Below, one piece after another: positions 46,609 to 53,907 of a stretch of 64,000 nucleotides of DNA (position 1 is the stretch's first letter; the number at the start of each line of letters is the position of its first letter). The notes beneath the pieces were generated by a model. It was not told the origin of the DNA. It was given only the letters and a program-made list of their open reading frames with translations, and searched no databases. Location: NCBI GenBank assembly GCA_963738345.1, contig CAVTWI010000002.1:6820001-6884000 (forward strand). Reading direction: 5' to 3'. Source of the DNA: Bog-159 sp963738345. Its GTDB lineage: Bacteria > Acidobacteriota > Terriglobia > Bryobacterales > Bryobacteraceae. A program made the position numbers and the translations under genes.

Positions 46609-46760
46609 TTAAGTGTCACTGGCCTTGTGGAACTCCGACCCTTTCTTCGTGACATAGAAGTAGGTTCTGAAATGCTCTTCGACGGAATCGGGCGGCGGCA
46701 TGCCGGGAAGTTCGCCGGCAAACGGGTCTTCAACGGAAGCCGGCAAGTCGTAGGCCTTCG
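46609..46760 (-). other. Short coding-like stretch without a clear start
   Basis: Open frame ending at TAA 46609 with a coherent C terminus: LAKAYDLPASVEDPFAGELP, then PPPDSVEEHFRTYFYVTKKG and SEFHKASDT. It follows the 57-aa gene at 46761-46934 directly, in a different frame, but no ATG/GTG/TTG lies at the junction; the nearest ATG (46827) would overlap that gene by 67 bases. Possibly a truncated or start-less gene. Family not recognised. Confidence 0.35.
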
Positions 46761-46934
46761 CTAGTCGGCCTCCACCAGCCCTCGTACAGCTTCGACGACA
46801 TCGGAACGCTGGATGGTCAAGCCGCACTCGGCCGCTTGCGCGGCGACCTCGCGGAGGATCACTTGGTCGACGTTCTCAAATTCGTCGCAGATCTCGTGGA
46901 GGACAAGCCGCTGAAGAAACTCGGTTCGATCCAT
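46761..46934 (-). CDS. Small hypothetical protein
   Basis: A 57-aa protein MDRTEFLQRLVLHEICDEFE ... DVVEAVRGLVEAD, acidic and fully helical in appearance, with a two-helix pattern separated by VDQVILREVAAQAAECG. Too short for a family call by eye; its size and its place in a run of toxin-antitoxin modules would suit a small regulator, but nothing specific supports that. It is followed at once by another short coding-like stretch. Confidence 0.45.
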   Translation of the reverse strand: MDRTEFLQRLVLHEICDEFENVDQVILREVAAQAAECGLTIQRSDVVEAVRGLVEAD

Positions 46935-47043
46935 TTCTTTGAGTTGATTTACCTATAATATCCGGGTTCTCCCTCTACAAGCGGCGAGCAAAGTTTTGTC
47001 CCACCTCCAAACTGTCATGCATTGCATATACAATTAAGATGGG

Positions 47044-47318
47044 GTGTTCGACTGGGACGAGAACAACCTCCGGAAGATTCGTGCCCATCGAGTGAACTGC
47101 GCCGACGTGGAACAAGCACCGTCAAACAGCCCTATTCTGATCTACGAATAGGACGTGGGAGGCGAACCGCGCTTTGTGTATTACGGCGAAACCGATGCGG
47201 GACGGCTGCTGGCGGTTGTCTGACCGAGCGCGGCGACCGAATTCGCGTCGTAACCGCCTACAAGCTAGATGCCGGGCGGAAGAGGGAATACTTTGCGCGG
47301 CGTTTGCGAGGGGAGTAG
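47044..47318 (+). pseudogene. BrnT-like toxin with amber codon and frame change
   Basis: From GTG 47044 the frame reads VFDWDENNLRKIRAHRVNCA, the start of a BrnT-like ribonuclease (FxWDExNxxKxxxH). TAG at 47149-47151 interrupts it between ILIYE and DVGGEPRFVYYGETDAGR, where related proteins have Gln or Glu. A missing base at about 47220 then shifts to LTERGDRIRVVTAYKLDAGR, ending REYFARRLRGE before TAG 47316. BrnT toxins are small RNases. Two independent lesions make a real loss of function more likely than a single sequence error. Confidence 0.72.
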
Positions 47319-47321
47319 ACC

Positions 47322-47624
47322 ATGAAGATCCCGATCCAATTACCGGCGTTTGCAAATGAAGACGAAGAGGCCATCTGGTGGGCCAGTCGCAAAGGGCGCG
47401 ATTTCTTGAAACAAAAATCGAAGGAACACCCGAAGAAGGCTGCTAAGGGATCGCCCCTTGTCGGCCAATTGAACCGGGTTCCCAGTGTTCAGATTGCATT
47501 GCGGCTACCGGGCCCAGACATAGAAAAGGCTCGTGAACTTGCGACCCGCAAAGGCATCGGCTACCAGACCCTACTCAAAATGCTCGTCCACGAAGGCCTG
47601 CGGCGAGAGTCGAGGCGGGCGTGA
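47322..47624 (+). CDS. CopG/RHH-type antitoxin paired with the BrnT-like gene
   Basis: A 100-aa intact protein beginning 3 bases after the toxin stop. N-terminal KIPIQLPAFANEDEEAIWWA is the acidic toxin-binding type segment; the C-terminal ribbon-helix-helix is VQIALRLPGPDIEKARELAT followed by RKGIGYQTLLKMLVHEGL. This arrangement is usual for antitoxins of BrnT-like toxins and would both neutralise the toxin and repress the operon. No lesion. Confidence 0.78.
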   Translation: MKIPIQLPAFANEDEEAIWWASRKGRDFLKQKSKEHPKKAAKGSPLVGQLNRVPSVQIALRLPGPDIEKARELATRKGIGYQTLLKMLVHEGLRRESRRA

Positions 47625-47645
47625 AGTCTAGCCGTCTTTAGCGGC

Positions 47646-48765
47646 TCAAGGTTCAATTCTGTATAGAGTCACGAGGCCTGATCCACCCTCGACCATAAAA
47701 TCTCCGTCGGCTGAGATGTCGAAACGGAACGGGAGTTGATACCGATGTTCGGCGTGCTGCAACTCAGGCTTCCAGGAAACGACTTGCTTTCCAGAATGAA
47801 AATCCCAGACCACCCGTCTGCGCGGCGCACCGGGATACCAGCGGCCATCAATCCAATCGAGCCTCTTCGAGTAATCGGTGATTACGACTCGCGGGGCCCT
47901 GAGTGCCGTGTGGATGTCTGGATCCTTCCAGTTCTGCGTTGTCCCAAGCACGTGGCCGGTTCCGACCGCGGAGCAGCCGACCGTTTGGCGCCACACGTCG
48001 CCGCGCTTCCAGCAGAAGGCTTGGCCGGAGTCAGCGAACTGCGGGTCATCGGTCACCGAAGCGGTGTCGGCAAAGGCGAATTCTCTGCGCCATGCCGGCA
48101 GCCGCAACACCGTTCGCTGTGTCATCGCGTCTATGATCGACCTGGATACCTGGGTCGTGGTGAAGTTGACGATTCTCTCCTGGGTAAGTGCCATCAAGCC
48201 GCTTTCCGGGGACGCGTCGAACATTTGGATGAAGTCGGTTTGGGGAAGGTCCCAGCCGCCTGTGGGGTGACAATCCAAATCGAAAAACTGGACCCGGTGC
48301 GTGGGCAAGAGATAGCCGGCGACTTGGTTCGCGCCGACGAATTGATAGCCAGGTATCCGCGTTCCCGGCGGCACCGAACAGGTAGCGCCGCTGGCCACGT
48401 CGGCGATGGTGTCCAACAAAATGATCCGTTCGCCGGAGAGCGACCACTCAATACGTTTGACACTTCCGGCCTCGTGTGCAGGCAGGCGAGGATTGATGTT
48501 CAGCTTATGGAAATGGCTGGCGGATGTGCGAGTCGAGCACCACCACCCACTGCTCATGGTCCGAGCGGCCCACGAGCGCGGCAACTTTATCGCCGTCGCG
48601 CGAGAATCCGATAGCGTAGACTTGGTGCGGGCCTGCTGCACTATCGGCTCCCGGCACTGCGTCCACCTTAAAGTCCCAGATTTTGCGCAGTGTGCCGGCA
48701 TCGGCAATGTGGCTGAAGACCGCAGCTACGAGGATCATAAATGCAGCTATTCTGATGCTTCGCAT
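47646..48765 (-). CDS. Secreted beta-propeller-like hypothetical protein (one frame change)
   Basis: About 372 aa: signal peptide MRSIRIAAFMILVAAVFSHIADAG, then blade-like strands (YAIGFSRDGDKVAAL, IEWSLSGERIILLD, RVVWDFHSGKQVVSW, RFDISADGDFMVEGGSG). The frame changes near 48507 (QPF-P to KLNINPRLP) by one extra base; total length then fits. WD40-like repeats are too degenerate for a firm family call. No catalytic residues are evident. Confidence 0.6.
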
Positions 48766-48878
48766 TCGTTAACACCCGCAGTGTAACCGAGGGCAGAAAA
48801 ATGCTTAGTGCGAGCCGCGCTTAAATCAACTTTCCGCAGGCCCTAGAACACTGCGCTGGCAGATAATAGCACTATTGC

Positions 48879-48892
48879 ATGTGATATCATAT
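48879..48892. promoter_or_regulatory. Palindromic candidate operator of the PIN/RHH module
   Basis: ATGTGATATCATAT contains the perfect palindrome TGATATCA and is symmetric over 12 of 14 bases. It lies 16 bases before the PIN gene start, where RHH antitoxins usually autorepress. Assignment is by position only. Confidence 0.35.
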
Positions 48893-48907
48893 CATTCGGA
48901 GCAGTAG

Positions 48908-49341
48908 CTGCGACTCGTTCTCGATACCGATGTGCTTGTAGCAATCCTGCGAAGTCACGGCGGCGCTTCCAGGCAACTGTTGGTCGGCGCTTTGGATCGT
49001 GCGTTTGAGGTGCTGGTTTCGGTGCCCCTAGTGCTCGAATACGAAGCCGTACTGACGCGACCGGAGCATCTGGAGGCGAGCGGCCTGACCGCGCGGGAGG
49101 TGAACGAAGTGCTTGATGCTTTAGTCAAAGTGGCGACGCCCGTGCCTCTGCGGTTTTTGTGGCGTCCACGCCTGAAGGATCCGGCGGATGAGATGGTGCT
49201 GGAAACTGCCGTCAACGGTGCGGCAGACTGGCTGGCAACTTCAATCTTCGCCATCTCGCTGACGCCGCCCGGGATTTTGAGATCAGTGTGGCACGACCAT
49301 CCGATGTATGGAGGGAGATTCGGAGACATGCGAAGAAGTAA
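48908..49341 (+). pseudogene. PIN-domain toxin with one frame change and a CTG start region
   Basis: The frame after TAG 48905 reads (L)RLVLDTDVLVAILRS, with the first catalytic Asp pair of PIN ribonucleases; the family N terminus MRLVLDTDV would begin at CTG 48908, which has GGAG 6 bases upstream. The next usable start, GTG 48932, would delete the DTD motif. Further PIN features: SVPLVLEYEAVL, RPRLKDPADEMVLETAVNGAADWL (second acidic cluster). A missing base near 49240 breaks LAT-FNLRHLADAARDFEISV; the correct frame ends at TAA 49339. As it stands the toxin is disabled. Confidence 0.75.
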
Positions 49342-49576
49342 TGTGGCTTTGCGCCTTCAGGCGTCAATACTGGACGAGGCGCGACGCGTTTCTGAGACTG
49401 AAGGTGTGGCATTGAACCAGTTCATAAACGTCGCAGTCGCCGAGAAACTATCGGCCTTACGGACCGAGGAGTATTTCCGTGAGCGCGCGGCACGAGGCGA
49501 TGTAGCAAAGGCGAAGCGAATCCTGAAGCGCGCGGGCCGCGGAAACCCGCCGCTGCCAGGCGACGAACTGGATTGA
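49328..49576 (+). CDS. RHH/HicB-type antitoxin paired with the PIN gene
   Basis: An 82-aa intact protein from ATG 49328, overlapping the PIN stop by 14 bases. The sequence RRSNVALRLQASILDEARRV followed by SETEGVALNQFINVAVAEKL is a ribbon-helix-helix DNA-binding domain; the tail AALRTEEYFRERAARGD-like region (LSALRTEEYFRERAARGDVA) resembles antitoxins partnered with PIN toxins. It would neutralise the PIN RNase and repress the operon at the palindrome upstream. Because of the toxin frame change, the PIN N-terminal frame runs into this gene and would produce a fusion of 214 aa from GTG 48932. Confidence 0.8.
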   Translation: MRRSNVALRLQASILDEARRVSETEGVALNQFINVAVAEKLSALRTEEYFRERAARGDVAKAKRILKRAGRGNPPLPGDELD

Positions 49577-49663
49577 ATCGAAGCAGGCGACAGATATCCC
49601 GCCGTTCGGCCCCATGTCGCTTCATCAACTTGGATGGAATAGGATCGTAATAACGAGGCGAGG

Positions 49664-50034
49664 ATGAACGCCCCCAAGTTCGGGCGACGGTCACGATGGT
49701 GTCGGACCTTTCGCACCCGCGTTGGCCAAATCGCGCTTTGTACATGCCGCACATCGTCCTCGGCGACACAGGACAACGAGAGGCCAAAATGCAGGGCAAT
49801 ACGATTACGGAGCCCTACCTGGGCGTCTTGGTCGCAAATGCACCGGACGAAATGGGCCCTGGCGCTTCCGCGGCGGTCACGCTCTACCTGATGTATTGGC
49901 CGGAGGAGAAGTATGAGGGCGTGGTCGAGGGAGCAGCGTTCACCCTGCGCGAGGGTCCGAAGATCGTCGGGTTTGGCCAAGTGCTTTCTGACATAGAACA
50001 GCCGGTGCGATGCGATCGCGTGGGCGCAAGTTAG
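49664..50034 (+). CDS. Stand-alone EF-Tu C-terminal-domain-like protein (one frame change)
   Basis: About 123 aa: MNAPKF then, after a missing base near 49681, ATVTMVSDLSHPRWPNRALY, HIVLGDTGQREAKM, EPYLGVLVANAPDEMGPGAS, AVTLYLMYWPEEKYEGVVEG and AAFTLREGPKIVGFGQVL. The pattern of a beta-barrel ending in FTLREGPKIVGFGxV is that of elongation factor Tu domain 3, here as a separate small protein without the GTPase. I recall such free domains as hypothetical proteins; function unknown. Position within a toxin-antitoxin region raises an immunity or decoy role, but this is speculation. Confidence 0.55.
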
Positions 50035-50069
50035 CGAGTCGTTGCGAACGATCCCGGCAGGCGCGTGCG

Positions 50070-50454
50070 CTAGGAGAGGGCTGATACGATCTGCGCGATC
50101 TGAGGTCGTGTGTATACCACGATAGGATCTTCCTCTCGATTATTCTCATGGTAATACTCGCCTTCATCGAAGGCCAGGTAGACTCTCCAAAACAGATCGG
50201 GCCGATCCTCATCCGCTGAGAGTGATCACGCTGTGGACGTCGTTGAGGATTGCATCGCAGAACTGAAACGACAACTGCGAACAGTTGAAGCCTCGGGCGA
50301 GGTAAAGGGCAATCCGCTCACATAACTCAGCTCTCGGTATGCCCAGGGACACGCTCCACCCATGTAAGTCGCCCTCCCGCAATCGCGTCGATAGACCATC
50401 GGCGTGAATTTGATACCGTCTGACTAGATCGTCTCTCACATCATCAAAAGACAT
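50070..50454 (-). CDS. Hypothetical protein (one frame change)
   Basis: Two frames join near 50217 by skipping one base: MSFDDVRDDLVRRYQIHADG, LGIPRAELCERIALYLARGF, CDAILNDVHSVIT then SADEDRPDLFWRVYLAFDEGEYYHEN and VVYTRPQIAQIVSALS. The acidic small protein of about 127 aa, ending with aromatic-rich DEGEYYHENN, resembles immunity-type proteins in size and charge, but no family is recognised. Alternatively the first frame ends naturally at 50209 as an 81-aa protein. Confidence 0.45.
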
Positions 50455-50554
50455 TCCGATAAACAGTTTAGCTTGCCAAATCCCTCAGCCAGGTTTGTAT
50501 TGTCCACTCAAAACGCGAATAGACCCTGCCGATGCTACGCTGGGTACAAGCAGC

Positions 50555-50854
50555 GTGAATCCCCTGATCCACAATCGAAAGGCGCGAATCGCCGCACGCC
50601 GGGCGCATCTGGTGGAGACGGCGACGCAAATATTGCAGGAGATTGCCCGCGGATCAATCGACGCATACGAAGGATATCGCCGCGTTTACGCAATCTACTT
50701 AAGCAGCAGCGGACTGGCTGAGGAACTCAAGCCCTTGTTCCGACTTCCGGGCATCGAGCCAGACGGGCACCTGCATGTGGACGACGCATTTCGGGCCACG
50801 GCCGTTCGCTTAGCGGGTGAGTGGCTGCGAGGAGAACGGCTTTCGTCGCCATAG
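50555..50854 (+). CDS. Hypothetical small helical protein
   Basis: A 99-aa protein from GTG 50555: MNPLIHNRKARIAARRAHLV, TATQILQEIARGSIDAYEGY, RRVYAIYLSSSGLAEELKPL. An earlier in-frame ATG (50495) is possible, but the basic NRKARIAARRAHL start is a better N terminus. All-helical and soluble; no motif recognised. It lies between the hypothetical gene at 50070-50454 and the decayed SDR copy. Confidence 0.5.
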   Translation: MNPLIHNRKARIAARRAHLVETATQILQEIARGSIDAYEGYRRVYAIYLSSSGLAEELKPLFRLPGIEPDGHLHVDDAFRATAVRLAGEWLRGERLSSP

Positions 50855-50897
50855 TCCGAGACCGGAGCAGGCCGCACCTATTACTAGCGCGCGCGCC

Positions 50898-51504
50898 TAT
50901 TTCCGCCCACCACCAGTGCCCACTTCCTGGCTCATCATTCCTCCCGTGGGCGTGAGCGTCCCGCCATCCGCAACCATCGCCGTCCCCGAAACGTACGACG
51001 CCAGATCGCTCGACAGGAACGCGATCACGCGCGCAATCTCCTCTGGACGGCCCATGCGGCCGAACATGGACAGGCGGTGGCAGGCATCCACCACGCGCTG
51101 CGGATCTTCGTCGAGCGAGGCGGCCCATCGCAACATAGGCGTATCGATCGCGCCCGGACACACGCAGTTCACGCGAATGTTGTCCGCCGCGAAATCGAGC
51201 GCCATCGATCAGGCCCAGCAGGGCGTGCTTGCTCACCACGTATGCCATGGAATTGCGCTGCGCAGTCATGGATTGCACCGATCCGACAATCACGATGGAT
51301 CCACCGCCGCGCCGCACCATGTGCGGGATCGCGTACTTTGAAGCCAGGTGCGCGGCCACCTGCGCGACGGCCTGCTCCACCTCGGCGCTTACCGAAAGAT
51401 CCACGTGGAAGTACTCGGCGTTGCCGCCCCCGGAGCGCAAACTTTCGGCGGTCTCTTCCCCGGCCGGATAATTCCGGTCGAAGATGGCAACCGCCGCATG
51501 GCAT
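50898..51504 (-). pseudogene. Decayed duplicate of the SDR gene at 53038-53847
   Basis: Near-identical at DNA level to the intact SDR gene 2.1 kb away, same orientation, but with three lesions. The first ~25 codons, including the TGGASGIG cofactor motif, are missing beyond about 51504. An in-frame 117-bp deletion joins VAAHL to ASKYAIPH; in the intact copy the segment is bounded by CCAG at both ends. Five bases (GCGCG) are lost near 51210, breaking the frame before FAADNIRVN. It cannot encode a working dehydrogenase. Confidence 0.88.
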
Positions 51505-51567
51505 CGAGAGTCAACTGGCAGCGTAGAGACAGGTTCGCTCTACCATGTCCTCCAAGGCGGGCTTTCT

Positions 51568-51837
51568 TCAGGCGGCGTTTGACTTCAGTTCCTCCCGAAT
51601 GATTCGCCGTAGCGTATCCTCGATCTTCGGAGCCATTCCTTCGAGGTATTCGCGAAGAGCTGCATTGATGAGGGTTTGGTAACCAGTCGTTCCTCCGGTT
51701 CGCTCCGCCATCGCAAGAAATCGATCCACAATGTCTTGGTCTAGTCGAATCGTAATCCGAGTCTTACCCTCGGCCTCAGGTTCCGGCGGAAGAACTCTGC
51801 CCCGTTTTCCCTTGCTGAAATCGTATTGGTCTTTCAT
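51568..51837 (-). CDS. brnA: BrnA-type antitoxin (module 1)
   Basis: An 89-aa intact protein. N-terminal DQYDFSKGKRGRVLPPEPEA is the usual toxin-wrapping segment; TRITIRLDQDIVDRFLAMAE followed by RTGGTTGYQTLINAALREYL is the ribbon-helix-helix domain of BrnA antitoxins. Its ATG overlaps the TGA of the upstream brnT gene (ATGA). It would bind BrnT and repress the operon. The frame has no lesion, unlike its toxin partner. Confidence 0.85.
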   Translation of the reverse strand: MKDQYDFSKGKRGRVLPPEPEAEGKTRITIRLDQDIVDRFLAMAERTGGTTGYQTLINAALREYLEGMAPKIEDTLRRIIREELKSNAA

Positions 51838-52113
51838 AGTTCTGCCCTATATAGATCGCGCTCATGCGGCGTGGCGGTTCGTGCGGAAATGATTCGGATG
51901 TTTTCGCCACGCCAGGTATAGACAACTACCAGCAGGCGGCCTGTCGCACCCATGCCGAGTGTTACAAATCGCCGTTCATTCAGCTCCGATTCATCATCCG
52001 CAAACGGTGATGGCATTAGGATCGTCAAGTACCGGAATCGCCTCGGGCATCCTAACTCCGTGCTTCCGAAAATTCAGACCGGCTTTGCTCTCCTCGTCCC
52101 ACTAAAAACTCAC
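51834..52113 (-). pseudogene. brnT: BrnT toxin (module 1) with amber codon and frame change
   Basis: On the minus strand, GTG 52113 AGT TTT is followed by TAG (52102-52104) and then WDEESKAGLNFRKHGVRMPE, the BrnT N terminus, where the family has FEWDExK; the amber replaces the Glu/Gln codon. One extra base near 52005 then separates LDDPNAIT from FADDESELNERRFVTLGMGA, TGRLLVVVYTWRGENIRIIS and ARTATPHERDLYRAEL. Corrected length is about 92 aa. BrnT is an RNase. Two lesions of different kinds support a real defect. Confidence 0.75.
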
Positions 52114-52324
52114 GCTTTCAGCGTACGGACATATTGTGCATACGTCAAGCGGGTCGTCTATCCGCTTGAAGGTCTTGGTGATGCGGCAAGCTCTCTGTAT
52201 GTGGGGCTGTGAAGAGTGACGGGAGCCAGTGAGCAAGGCTGTGTGGCGGATTTGCGGGTGATCCTCGGGAGAGCGCATCGCGGCCAAGGCGACAAGTTCC
52301 AACGCAGATCTCGGAGCCGCCGGA

Positions 52325-52558
52325 CTACTGGCGAGCCCGTTCCATAACTGTTCTTAGAATCCCATGGATCCTCATCGAATATCCGTCGCCGTACTGGCGG
52401 AGCCAATCGTAGACGTCCCGGTCAAGCCGGGTGGCGACTAACACTTTGGGTTTGCGCCGGAACCCGGCCAATTGCCGGTCGGAAAGCGCAGGAACATCGG
52501 AATAGTCAATCGCAGAAGCGTCGCTAGCCGTCTGCCGCTTTGCGATCCGGTTAAGCAC
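52325..52558 (-). CDS. brnA: BrnA-type antitoxin (module 2)
   Basis: A 77-aa protein from GTG 52558: MLNRIAKRQTASDASAIDYS then DVPALSDRQLAGFRRKPKVL, the IDYSDxPxL motif shared by BrnA antitoxins, and the RHH part VATRLDRDVYDWLRQYGDGY, SMRIHGILRTVMERA. The frame is open further upstream but that sequence overlaps the toxin gene and is not antitoxin-like. Start 14 bases after the brnT stop. Intact. Confidence 0.78.
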   Translation of the reverse strand: MLNRIAKRQTASDASAIDYSDVPALSDRQLAGFRRKPKVLVATRLDRDVYDWLRQYGDGYSMRIHGILRTVMERARQ

Positions 52559-52571
52559 GGTTCGCTGCTGT

Positions 52572-52876
52572 TCATTCGGTCGCTTGCTGAATATAGATTC
52601 GGCGCTCACGCTTGTCCGCTTCGCGGGCCGAGATGATTCGGATCGTTTCTTCTTGGTCATTTTCTTCCTCCACGACGTATACATGAACGACCAACAGCAC
52701 CGCACGGTCCACAACTCCGATAGCATGCCAGCGCTGTTCGCCCACAACGACGCGATGTTTGCGGAACAGGACAAACCGATCATTGAAGATTCGGGCCGAT
52801 GTATCGAAGGCAATCCCGTGCTTTTGCCGGCTGGGTCCGATTCTTTTCCTCGTCCCACTCAAATACGGGAAGTCAC
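52572..52876 (-). pseudogene. brnT: BrnT toxin (module 2), frame-shifted and lacking a clear start
   Basis: Reading minus-strand, VFEWDEEKNRTQ (BrnT N terminus) is in one frame and RQKHGIAFDTSARIFNDRFV, EQRWHAIGVVDRAVLLVVHV, ETIRIISAREADKRERR in another; one extra base at about 52831 separates them. The frame of FEWD has no start codon after an upstream TGA; GTG 52876 would serve only if a further base is skipped. The protein body is otherwise well conserved. The partner antitoxin gene brnA follows. Confidence 0.72.
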
Positions 52877-53037
52877 GACGCCTCTCAGGAAAGGCATGAA
52901 ACCAAATTGGCTGGCGCTTGTTGAGCCAAGTCCAATGTGAGTACAGCAGAAACTCCCGAGAGTGTATGCAATTCGATAGCCCGTATCAATAACACTTCCC
53001 CATCGCACTCGCCACGTTCTATCCCCCCGGTGTCCCG

Positions 53038-53847
53038 CTATTTCCGCGCCCCACCGGTGCCCACTTCCTGGCTCATCATTCCTCCCGTAGGCGTCAGCAT
53101 CCCGCCATCCGCAACCATCGCCGTCCCCGAAACGTACGACGCCAGATCGCTCGACAGGAACGCAATCACGCGCGCAATCTCCTCTGGACGGCCCATGCGG
53201 CCGAACATGGACAGGCGGTGGCAGGCATCCACCACGCGCTGCGGATCTTCGTCGAGCGAGGCGGCCCATCGCAACATAGGCGTATCGATCGCGCCCGGAC
53301 ACACACAGTTCACGCGAATGTTGTCCGCCGCGAAATCGAGCGCCATCGAGCGCGTCAGGCCCAATAGGGCGTGCTTGCTCACCACGTATGCCATGGAATT
53401 GCGCTGCGCGGTCACGGATTGCACCGATCCGACAATCACAATCGATCCACCGCCGCGCCGCACCATGTGCGGGATGGCGTATTTCGAGGCCAGGAACGCG
53501 CTGCGCACATTGGCGTTCATGGTTTCGTCCCACTCCGCATCGGTGGTGGTGGCGGCGGTGCCGTAGCGCTGGATGCCGGCGACGTTCGCCAATATATCGA
53601 TGCCACCCAGGTGCGCGGCCACCTGCGCGACGGCCTGCTCCACCTCGGCGCTTACCGAAAGATCCACGTGGAAGTACTCGGCGTTGCCGCCCCCGGAGCG
53701 CAAACTTTCGGCGGTCTCTTCCCCGGCCGTATCGTTCCGATCGAAGATGGCAACCGCCGCATGGCGTGCCGCGAACTCGCGCGCCGTAGCTTGGCCGATA
53801 CCGGAGGCGCCACCGGTCACGATGATTACTTTGTTGGTGAAATCCAT
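53038..53847 (-). CDS. SDR family oxidoreductase (intact copy)
   Basis: A 269-aa classical SDR: MDFTNKVIIVTGGASGIGQA with the TGxxxGIG cofactor motif, FDRN at the end of strand 2 (favouring NAD), NVAG for NNAG, catalytic Ser in IVGSVQSVTAQ, Tyr-Lys in AYVVSKHALLG, VCPGAIDTPM and the C-terminal GRMGRPEEIARVIAFLSSDL. Substrate unknown; resembles glucose/3-hydroxybutyrate dehydrogenase-type SDRs. A decayed copy lies 2.1 kb away with two brnTA modules between, so the region arose by duplication around or together with the modules. Confidence 0.9.
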   Translation of the reverse strand: MDFTNKVIIVTGGASGIGQATAREFAARHAAVAIFDRNDTAGEETAESLRSGGGNAEYFHVDLSVSAEVEQAVAQVAAHLGGIDILANVAGIQRYGTAATTTDAEWDETMNANVRSAFLASKYAIPHMVRRGGGSIVIVGSVQSVTAQRNSMAYVVSKHALLGLTRSMALDFAADNIRVNCVCPGAIDTPMLRWAASLDEDPQRVVDACHRLSMFGRMGRPEEIARVIAFLSSDLASYVSGTAMVADGGMLTPTGGMMSQEVGTGGARK

Positions 53848-53895
53848 CTGAAACCTAGTTTAGTCGAGACGGCGCCCACCGCTGCCGACCCGCGC

Positions 53896-53901
53896 TAAAA
53901 T
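53896..53901 (+). promoter_or_regulatory. -10 box (TAAAAT) of the metallo-beta-lactamase-fold gene
   Basis: TAAAAT ends 6 bases before ATG 53908, with no Shine-Dalgarno between. Fits leaderless transcription of the three-gene operon that follows. Confidence 0.4.
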
Positions 53902-53907
53902 CTACCC

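Noticed and set aside
48932..49576. 214-aa PIN-antitoxin fusion protein as a genuine single gene
   Set aside because: The fusion arises only because a missing base near 49240 throws the PIN frame into the antitoxin frame; the true PIN C terminus is readable in the other frame up to TAA 49339.
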